From an uncultured Flavobacteriaceae bacterium (lineage in GTDB: Bacteria; Bacteroidota; Bacteroidia; Flavobacteriales; Flavobacteriaceae), in assembly GCA_913044085.1 (NCBI GenBank), contig CAJWNW010000048.1, forward strand, positions 1-11,384: a stretch of 11,384 nucleotides of DNA, given 5' to 3'. Position 1 is the first letter of the stretch; every line of letters starts with the position of its first letter. Made by a program: the position numbers and the translations under genes. Below, in pieces: positions 5,531 through 11,384 of the stretch. Under the pieces are notes generated by a model. The model saw only the letters and a program-made list of their open reading frames with translations. It made no database searches and was not told where the DNA came from.

Positions 5531-8140
5531 ATGTTAAGATACTTCTTGGTTCTCTCTTTTATTTCATCTTTTTCGATGTATTCACAGGTTGACCATTGGG
5601 AAAGCGTTGTTTTGCCAGGAGATTCATGGGATTACATAACTCCAAATTCTCAGCCCAATCCAAATTGGACTCAACTATCATTTAACTCTAATTCTTGGAA
5701 TACTGGAATTTCTGGTTTTGGATATGGTGACGATGATGATGCGACTATTGTTGATAATACAATGTCAATTTACACACGAAAGACTTTTTTTATTACTGAA
5801 GCCTCAGCTATAAACTCTGTAATATTTGATATAGATTATGACGATGGTTTTATTGCTTTTATTAATGGACAAGAGGTCGCTAGGAATCTAATGACTGGGG
5901 CTGTTCCAGATTACAATCAACCAAGTGATGGATGGAGAGAGCCAAATCTCCCTCGAGGATTGTTACCCGAACGTTTTGCAGTAGATCCATCACTTTTAAA
6001 CAACGGTTATAATGTCATCGCAGTTCAAGTTCATAATTTTACCATAGATTCTTCTGATTTATCTGTTCTTCCTGTGCTATCTTTAGGAATTAACAATTTA
6101 TCAAATGATTACAGAACTCCTCCATCTTGGTTCGTTGAACCAAGTGTTCCTGGAGAAGTTGATTTTGAGTCCTCTAATTTACCTATAGTTATTATTGAAA
6201 CAGCACAAGGACAAGAGATACCTAACGATCCTAAAATAGATGCAACGATGCAAATTATTTTCAAAAGCAATGGGGAGCGTAATTTTTTAAGTGATGTTAA
6301 TGATCCAACTGCACTTGATTATGATGGTGCTATAAAAATAGAATATCGCGGTTCAACTTCTAGTCTTTTGGATAAAAAACAATATGCCTTCACACCTTAT
6401 GATGATTCGGGAGAAAAAGTTAATAAAGGATTTCTCGACATGCCCAAAGAAAATGATTGGATTTTAAATGGCCTTGCATATGATCCTTCATTCATAAGAG
6501 ATTTTATAAGCTATAGGTTATCTAATTTGACTGGAAATTATGCATCTAGAGGACGCTACTGTGAAGTTATATTAAATGGAGATTTTCGAGGCATTTATAT
6601 TCTACAGGAGAAATTAAAAGCAGATGATAGTAGGATAGACATAAAAAAAATCAAACAGGAAGATCTAACACTTCCTAAATTAACAGGTGGTTATATTACA
6701 AAAACAGACAAAACTGAGGGTGCAGATATAGCGGCTTGGTCCATGGATAATTACGGAGGCTGGCAAAGTAATTTTATTCATGAACACCCTAAACCTAATA
6801 CTGTAATTCTACAACAACACGATTATATAAAAAATCAGTTTGAAACGCTTCAATCAATGGTAAATAACCCGAGCAACAGTAATATCACTCAAGGTTTCCC
6901 TTCAATAATTGATATTCCTTCATTTATAGATTTTATGATTATCAATGAGTTGGCATCAAATGTAGATGGGTATGAGTTTAGCACTTTCTTTCATAAAGAT
7001 CGTAATGGTAAACTCAGGGCGGGTCCAGTTTGGGATTTCAATTTAACATACGGAAATGACTTATTCGATTGGGGTTTTGATAGAAGTCACACGGATATAT
7101 GGCAATTTTTTGACCAAGATAACATGGGGCCTAAGTTTTGGAAAGATCTTTTTGATGACCCCATGTTTAATTGCTATTTGACCCGACGTTGGCAAGAACT
7201 TACGGCCAGTGGAATGCCGCTTAATTCTGAAGAAATATTCGCGCTTATTGATTCCACGACTTCATTAATTAGTGAAGCTGCTGGACGTCAAGAAATAGTA
7301 TCAGGCACTTTGGGTACATTTTCACAACAGATTTTAGAGATTAAGGCTTTTATTACTGAGAGAATTAATTGGATATCAAATGAATTAACAGATACGAGCT
7401 TATGTAATGAGATTACTACTCCATCTTTGATTATCTCAAGAATTAATTATAACCCTCTTGTAGATGATGAGTTAGATTCAAGTGATTTCGAATTTATAGA
7501 AATAACAAATAACAGTTCTTCATCTGTTGATTTAACAGGAATTTATTTTGGAGGCTTGGGACTTACATATCAATTTCCCTATGGAGAGACGCTACTAGGT
7601 CAGCAATCAATATTTCTATCAAATGAAACGGATTCTTTTATTGAGCGCTATGGATTTGAACCATTTGGTGAATTTTCAAGAAGCTTATCCAATGACGGGG
7701 AGGATTTGATTTTAATGGACGCCTATGGCAACATCATTGACCTTGTTATTTATAACGATGTTTTACCATGGCCAGAAGAAGCCGATGGAGAAGGGGCATT
7801 CTTGAAGCTCATTAGTCTAGATTTAGACAACGCTTTGGCCAGTAGTTGGGTAGCGCAAAATGACACATCTGAAAATTTGTCCTCATCGTATTTTCAGTCA
7901 GAATCAGAATCCTTTATAACTGTCTACCCAAATCCCGTTTCAGATATTTTAAAAATAAGTTCCACTTCAATTAATATTAATAATCTGAAAATATTTGGCT
8001 TAAGCGGACAATTGTTGACTACATATAATTTTGATGGAAGGGAGATAGAATTTGATTTAAGCGCTTTTCAGGAAGGGATTTATTTGTTGCAAATAGAGAC
8101 CGACACTCATGTATTTATGAGAAAAATTTTAAAATATTAG
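5531..8140 (+). CDS. Secreted CotH-kinase-like protein with lamin-tail and T9SS sorting domains
   Basis: An exported multidomain protein, probably delivered to the cell surface or medium by the type IX secretion system. Residues 1-19 form a signal peptide (hydrophobic core FLVLSFISSF, likely cut after MYSQ). Residues 25-190 are a beta-rich domain with an acidic GYGDDDDA loop and DIDYDDGFIAFINGQEVA, as often precedes CotH domains. A CotH-like kinase domain spans about 218-560: EYRGSTS (271-277) with KKQYAF, VILNGDFRGIYILQEKLKAD (346-365), and GPVWDFNLTYGND (498-510). The family motif is usually WDFD/WDYD; here the second acid is Asn504. A lamin-tail domain covers about 631-775 (LIISRINYNP, EFIEITN, SNDGEDLILMD). 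The C-terminus (797-869, VYPNPVSDILKI to MRKILKY) is a type A sorting domain. CotH in Bacillus phosphorylates spore-coat proteins; the target here is unknown. It has its own promoter at 5481-5512. Confidence 0.9.
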   Translation: MLRYFLVLSFISSFSMYSQVDHWESVVLPGDSWDYITPNSQPNPNWTQLSFNSNSWNTGISGFGYGDDDDATIVDNTMSIYTRKTFFITEASAINSVIFDIDYDDGFIAFINGQEVARNLMTGAVPDYNQPSDGWREPNLPRGLLPERFAVDPSLLNNGYNVIAVQVHNFTIDSSDLSVLPVLSLGINNLSNDYRTPPSWFVEPSVPGEVDFESSNLPIVIIETAQGQEIPNDPKIDATMQIIFKSNGERNFLSDVNDPTALDYDGAIKIEYRGSTSSLLDKKQYAFTPYDDSGEKVNKGFLDMPKENDWILNGLAYDPSFIRDFISYRLSNLTGNYASRGRYCEVILNGDFRGIYILQEKLKADDSRIDIKKIKQEDLTLPKLTGGYITKTDKTEGADIAAWSMDNYGGWQSNFIHEHPKPNTVILQQHDYIKNQFETLQSMVNNPSNSNITQGFPSIIDIPSFIDFMIINELASNVDGYEFSTFFHKDRNGKLRAGPVWDFNLTYGNDLFDWGFDRSHTDIWQFFDQDNMGPKFWKDLFDDPMFNCYLTRRWQELTASGMPLNSEEIFALIDSTTSLISEAAGRQEIVSGTLGTFSQQILEIKAFITERINWISNELTDTSLCNEITTPSLIISRINYNPLVDDELDSSDFEFIEITNNSSSSVDLTGIYFGGLGLTYQFPYGETLLGQQSIFLSNETDSFIERYGFEPFGEFSRSLSNDGEDLILMDAYGNIIDLVIYNDVLPWPEEADGEGAFLKLISLDLDNALASSWVAQNDTSENLSSSYFQSESESFITVYPNPVSDILKISSTSININNLKIFGLSGQLLTTYNFDGREIEFDLSAFQEGIYLLQIETDTHVFMRKILKY

Positions 8141-8201
8141 GACTACATCATTGATTTATTTTTCATATGACAACATTGCCAAAAAACAATTATTCTAGCC
8201 A

Positions 8202-8225
8202 AGGGGTGTAAAGTTGAACTATTTT
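8202..8225 (+). repeat. 24-base direct repeat, copy A
   Basis: This stretch (AGGGGTGTAAAGTTGAAC followed by TATTTT) matches copy B at 9111-9134 at 20 of 24 positions, without gaps and in the same orientation. It lies between the convergent CotH-like and SGNH genes. It may be a decayed member of a dispersed intergenic repeat family; with only two copies visible this is not proven. Confidence 0.5.
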
Positions 8226-8276
8226 AAATATAATTTGGTCTTACTCAGAAAATTATTGGATTAAGAGAAATTTTTT

Positions 8277-9014
8277 TTATTCCAAAACATTTATAAGAAT
8301 ATTGTAATATCTATTGGCAATAAATACAGCACCTGCTTCATTGTAATGTACATCATCAGCTAGCAAATCATCATTAAATCCTGTGAACATATCCACCGCT
8401 ATTACAGTAGAGCTGGTTGTTGTTTTATTTATTGCAATATTTATAACTTCTTGCTGCATTTGAGTAAAAAAATCTGTCAGTTCTGTAGTCATTATATCAC
8501 TTCTACCAGGTGCCATTTGCTCAAGAACAATTATGACACTGGGATTGTCGGCTTGAAGAATATCAATTATGTTGTTGATATTAGACACTGCCTGTGAATA
8601 TGGCATTCCCTCTAGCGCATCATTACCCCCCGGCGAACTTAGTAAAACAATATCAGCAGACCCTGTTTGATTTAGCCAATCACCAATCCCATTTAATATT
8701 TCACCAGAAGTCCAGCCACCTCTACCTTCATGGTCTAAATCAAAATTCATATTATTAAATGTTGGATAAGAAGATTCGTCAGTTTGAGTTCCGATAAAAT
8801 CAAAAATCCAATTATTTTCTTTTAAGCTTTTCCAGAGTTCGTATCTGTAGCTTTCAAATTCAGGCCTTGATCCTTCAACTCTTGATGCTCCCAAAGTTAG
8901 AATTTTATTTATTGAAGTGCTTTGTGGAGAAAGACTAGAATCATCACCTTTATTACAAGCATTGATAGTTAATAGTAATAAAAATATGCCTAGTAATTTA
9001 ATTTTTTGAATCAT
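8277..9014 (-). CDS. SGNH/GDSL-like hydrolase lipoprotein
   Basis: A predicted outer-membrane or surface lipoprotein of the SGNH hydrolase fold, likely an ester hydrolase or deacetylase, substrate unknown. The signal peptide (1-19) ends in the lipobox INAC with lipid-anchored Cys20, followed by NKGDDSS, which partly resembles the acidic export signal of Bacteroidota surface lipoproteins. The SGNH blocks are present. Block I is LGASRVEG with nucleophile Ser44, where the usual Asp of GDS is Ala43. Block II is GRGGWTS with Gly100. Block III is PGGND with Asn131. Block V is DDVHYNEAG with Asp220 and His223. So Ser, Gly, Asn and the Asp-His pair are all kept. ATG at 9014 begins a good signal peptide. 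An exact TAnnTTTG element lies upstream, and the gene is bracketed by a pair of short direct repeats. Confidence 0.85.
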   Translation of the reverse strand: MIQKIKLLGIFLLLLTINACNKGDDSSLSPQSTSINKILTLGASRVEGSRPEFESYRYELWKSLKENNWIFDFIGTQTDESSYPTFNNMNFDLDHEGRGGWTSGEILNGIGDWLNQTGSADIVLLSSPGGNDALEGMPYSQAVSNINNIIDILQADNPSVIIVLEQMAPGRSDIMTTELTDFFTQMQQEVINIAINKTTTSSTVIAVDMFTGFNDDLLADDVHYNEAGAVFIANRYYNILINVLE

Positions 9015-9045
9015 TTAGATCTTATTTTTAATAATTGATATTAAT

Positions 9046-9053
9046 CAAACTTA
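9046..9053 (-). promoter_or_regulatory. Candidate -7 element for the SGNH lipoprotein gene
   Basis: On the minus strand this reads TAAGTTTG, an exact TAnnTTTG match 31 bases upstream of the ATG at 9014. The nearest TTTG upstream (minus strand, 9072-9069) leaves a 15-base spacer, shorter than the usual 19 to 21, so the promoter is only partly convincing. It would let the lipoprotein gene be expressed independently of the MoxR/VWA genes behind it. Confidence 0.4.
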
Positions 9054-9110
9054 ATCAAAACAATATTCCAAAAAATAAATTTTATTTTAGGGAATAATGC
9101 CGTGGAGGCA

Positions 9111-9134
9111 AGAGGAGTGAAGTCGAACTATTTT
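9111..9134 (+). repeat. 24-base direct repeat, copy B
   Basis: This stretch (AGAGGAGTGAAGTCGAAC followed by TATTTT) matches copy A at 20 of 24 positions. It is preceded by a small potential hairpin, TGCC-GTGGA-GGCA at 9098-9110, and runs into a T6G6 tract at 9131-9142. It sits between the SGNH lipoprotein gene and the MoxR gene. The AGTGAAGTCGAAC core recalls intergenic repeats seen in flavobacterial genomes; that is recollection, not a search result. Confidence 0.5.
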
Positions 9135-9155
9135 TTGGGGGGATTTGATTAGATT

Positions 9156-10613
9156 TTAAATTCCTGCTAATAAATTCCCTAGGCCGTCTTTAAATTGAAA
9201 GCCTTCCATGGTTCTATGTTTATTCAGTTTTTTGTTTGCCTCTAGTCCCCACAATAAAAATTCCATCATAAACAATAGATCTTCATTGGAACAATCTACA
9301 TGATAAGCTGTTATTAGTTTTTTTAAGTTAGGAACATTCATTAAGGTATCTTGGTATACATTATCAGTTAGGTTGTCTTCCAAAAACAATTCATTATCGC
9401 TGTAAAACCATTCTAATAGCTGGTCATAAGGACCTTCTTCCTCTTGTTTTTTAAGTTTTTTAATTTCTGGAAAATAAGCTGGAAACAAGGTTTTTATAGC
9501 TTGACTAATTAAGTGAAAAGAAACCTGTTCTGCCCCTTCTTGTTCGCCTTCATAGACCAATTCTACTTTTCCATTTATGGCAGGTATAGTTCCCAGAAAG
9601 TCAGACATTCTAATGCAGGTACTTTGCTCGCCAGAGATGAGCATTCGGCGTTCAGCAGCACTCATTAGGTTTTCAAAAGCAGTAATGCTCATCCGTGCAC
9701 TCACGCCACTTTTGGAATCAACATATTCACTTTTTCTAGCTTCAAAGCCTATCTGTTCCAATATATCACGCGCCAATTCAGGGACGTGTATAGCCTGCTG
9801 AACTGCGTCGTCGGTATGAGTCTCTTGTCGGGTTATGGCTTTAGCCGTTTCCAGGTTGTGTGGATAGTGTGTCAAAATTTGAGAACCAATACGGTCTTTT
9901 AGTGGGGTAACAATACTTCCTCGGTTAGTGTAATCCTCAGGGTTGGCCGTAAAAACAAACTGGGTTTCAATTGGTAATCGGAGTTTGAATCCACGGATTT
10001 GAATTTCTTTTTCTTGTAAAATGGAAAAAAGTGCTACCTGTATTCTTGCTTGTAAATCAGGCAATTCATTCAAGACAAATATACACCTGTGTGCCCTGGG
10101 AATCATGCCAAAATGAATCACCTTTTCATTGGCATAGGACAACTTAAGGTTAGCTGCTTTAATGGGATCAACGTCCCCAATCAAATCGGCTACACTAACA
10201 TCTGGTGTAGCTAATTTCTCAAAGAAGCGATCGTTTCGGTGTAGCCAAGTGATGGGAGTATCATCTCCTTTTTCTGCAATAAGTGCTTTGGCAAAATTGC
10301 TGATGGGGGCTAGTGGGTCATCGTTTATTTCAGAGCCTTTGACCACAGGTACCCACTCGTTTAATAATTGGGTAAGCTGTCGTGCGAGTCTTGTTTTGGC
10401 CTGACCTCTCAAGCCGAGTAAGTTGATACTATGCCCCGAAAGTAATGCCCGTTCTACATCAGGAATAACCGTATTTTCATAGCCCCAAAGGCCTTCAAAT
10501 GTTGGCTTGCCTTTTTGCATACGATTTCTAAGGTTACTTGCCAGTTCTTGTTGAATAGTAAGGGGTTTGTAATCCGTTTTTTTTAATGCGCCTAGTGTGA
10601 TATTTTTTTTCAT
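9156..10613 (-). CDS. MoxR-family AAA+ ATPase (magnesium-chelatase ChlI-like)
   Basis: A cytoplasmic AAA+ ATPase of the MoxR/ChlI type, which as a ring would remodel or activate a client together with a VWA-domain partner. The Walker A motif is GLRGQAKT (67-74, Lys73, Thr74). The Walker B strand is CIFVLNELPDLQ (177-188), with Glu183 but Asn182 in the place of the usual Asp; 'NELPDL' is typical of this ChlI-like subgroup. Sensor 1 is FTANPED (221-227, Asn224). Arg241 in LKDRIG is a likely arginine finger, and SGVSARMSI (302-310, Arg307) is the sensor-2 region. About 150 residues follow the core (335-485), with a Lys/Glu-rich stretch (385-393) and no motif I recognise. The start codon directly follows the stop of the VWA gene, so the two are translationally linked. 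Such genes are often labelled magnesium chelatase, but no chlorophyll or cobalamin gene is nearby. Confidence 0.88.
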   Translation of the reverse strand: MKKNITLGALKKTDYKPLTIQQELASNLRNRMQKGKPTFEGLWGYENTVIPDVERALLSGHSINLLGLRGQAKTRLARQLTQLLNEWVPVVKGSEINDDPLAPISNFAKALIAEKGDDTPITWLHRNDRFFEKLATPDVSVADLIGDVDPIKAANLKLSYANEKVIHFGMIPRAHRCIFVLNELPDLQARIQVALFSILQEKEIQIRGFKLRLPIETQFVFTANPEDYTNRGSIVTPLKDRIGSQILTHYPHNLETAKAITRQETHTDDAVQQAIHVPELARDILEQIGFEARKSEYVDSKSGVSARMSITAFENLMSAAERRMLISGEQSTCIRMSDFLGTIPAINGKVELVYEGEQEGAEQVSFHLISQAIKTLFPAYFPEIKKLKKQEEEGPYDQLLEWFYSDNELFLEDNLTDNVYQDTLMNVPNLKKLITAYHVDCSNEDLLFMMEFLLWGLEANKKLNKHRTMEGFQFKDGLGNLLAGI

Positions 10614-11384
10614 TTATCTCAATCCTTTTTTTCTATTCTGTTCATAGTCTTCAAAAATCATTTCGCCTAAGCCTTTTAATCCTGTGAAGAATGCCTTTCC
10701 TTTATTAGCTTCAGTAAAATTCCGAATAAACTCTTTTAAATAGGGATCTTGTGCAATCATAAAAGTGGTGATGGGGATATGAAGTTTTCTCGCCTGTCTT
10801 GCCATATTATAACACTTATCTACAATATAATTGTCTAGTCCATTGCTATTTTTATAATAGGTGTCATCGGAGTTTTTCAAACAACTTGGCTTTCCATCCG
10901 TAATCATAAAAATTTGTTTATTACTGTTTTTTCTTCGTCGTAACAAATCCATTGCCAAGGTAAGTCCCGCAACAGTATTGGTATGATAAGGACCTACTTG
11001 TAAGTATGGAATATCTTTGAGTGCAATTGGCCAGGCATCGTTTCCAAATACTAAAATATCGAGTGTGTCTTTTGGGTATCTAGTGGTAATAAACTCCGCC
11101 AGTGCCATAGCTACTTTTTTGGCCGGGGTAATACGATCTTCGCCATACAAAATCATACTATGGCTGATATCAATCATTAAAACTGTGCTCATTTGCGTAT
11201 TGAAATAACTGTCCTCCACCACGAGGTCGTCGTGATGCAATGTAAATTCATCTCCTGCAGATCGAATTTGTGCATTGCGCAGGCTTTCGGTCATGGATAT
11301 TTTCTCAAGTGGGTCACCAAATTGGTAGGCTTTAAATTCGCCAGTTTGGTCTGCGCCTTGCCCAATGCTCTTGGTTTTGTGGTT
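10614..11384 (-). CDS. VWA-domain (MIDAS) protein, partner of the MoxR ATPase (partial)
   Basis: A von Willebrand factor A protein, probably cytoplasmic (no membrane segment in the visible part). The frame stays open without a stop to the right edge, so the true start lies outside. An ATG at 11294 is internal: the 30 codons before it (beginning NHKTKSIGQG and including YQFGDPLEKIS) look like real coding sequence. Counting from the window edge, the metal-site motif DISHS is at residues 72-76 (Asp72, Ser74, Ser76), the third ligand Thr is in the YHTNT stretch (133-137), and ITDG supplies Asp163. All MIDAS ligands are therefore present. The C-terminus is basic (KKGLR). The stop codon directly touches the ATG of the MoxR gene, and VWA plus MoxR is a known partnership in which the VWA protein binds the ATPase and the client. 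The client is not apparent. Confidence 0.88.
   Translation of the reverse strand, partial: NHKTKSIGQGADQTGEFKAYQFGDPLEKISMTESLRNAQIRSAGDEFTLHHDDLVVEDSYFNTQMSTVLMIDISHSMILYGEDRITPAKKVAMALAEFITTRYPKDTLDILVFGNDAWPIALKDIPYLQVGPYHTNTVAGLTLAMDLLRRRKNSNKQIFMITDGKPSCLKNSDDTYYKNSNGLDNYIVDKCYNMARQARKLHIPITTFMIAQDPYLKEFIRNFTEANKGKAFFTGLKGLGEMIFEDYEQNRKKGLR

Noticed and set aside
8167..8211. Very short open frame (14 codons) after the CotH-like gene
   Set aside because: Too short, no ribosome-binding signal, and it overlaps repeat copy A.
8266..8279. Run of eight T residues as a possible terminator of the CotH-like gene
   Set aside because: No stable GC-containing stem precedes it; the tract overlaps the stop codon of the opposite gene.
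9577..9801. Open frame on the plus strand inside the MoxR gene
   Set aside because: Antisense shadow of a conserved AAA+ gene; no start context or recognisable protein.
10162..10404. Second plus-strand open frame inside the MoxR gene
   Set aside because: Same reason: antisense to the Walker A and neighbouring coding region, low-complexity Ser-rich translation.
11017..11208. Plus-strand open frame inside the VWA gene
   Set aside because: Antisense to the conserved MIDAS region; its hydrophobic look comes from the opposite strand's codons.

Overview
The window looks like a chromosomal segment from a member of the Bacteroidota, most probably the Flavobacteriia. It is AT-rich. It carries a protein with a type IX secretion (Por) C-terminal sorting domain, a lipoprotein with a Bacteroidota-style acidic stretch after the lipid-anchored cysteine, an SDR-type threonine dehydrogenase, and several promoter elements of the Bacteroidota type (TAnnTTTG, in the best case with an upstream TTTG). 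No rRNA, tRNA, CRISPR array, transposase or phage gene was seen, and no stretch over 300 bases lacks a gene.

Left part (1-3098): a DNA-repair pair diverges from a short spacer. The 5' end of a mutS2-like gene leaves the window on the minus strand, and ung (uracil-DNA glycosylase) runs on the plus strand. The spacer holds a -7 element for each direction. ung converges on a large SulP-family anion transporter gene with one base between the two stop codons. The transporter has a STAS domain and then about 200 further residues with a separate-looking C-terminal domain.

Middle part (3288-8140): SDR-type L-threonine 3-dehydrogenase and 2-amino-3-ketobutyrate CoA ligase form a two-gene operon (6-base gap) that converts threonine to glycine and acetyl-CoA. 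It is followed by a gene with its own very good Bacteroidota promoter. This gene encodes an exported 869-residue protein: signal peptide, N-terminal beta-rich domain, CotH-kinase-like domain, lamin-tail domain and T9SS sorting domain.

Right part (8277-11384, all minus strand): a VWA (MIDAS) protein gene, cut by the window edge, abuts a MoxR-type AAA+ ATPase gene with no spacer. This is the classic MoxR/VWA pairing. Downstream lies an SGNH/GDSL-like lipoprotein gene with its own -7 element. Two 24-base direct repeats, 20 of 24 identical, bracket that lipoprotein gene.

The least explained items are the SulP C-terminal domain, the MoxR/VWA pair of unknown client, the cell-surface CotH-like kinase, and the repeat-flanked SGNH lipoprotein. 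I see no clear evidence of a wholly new multi-gene system; most genes fit known families.
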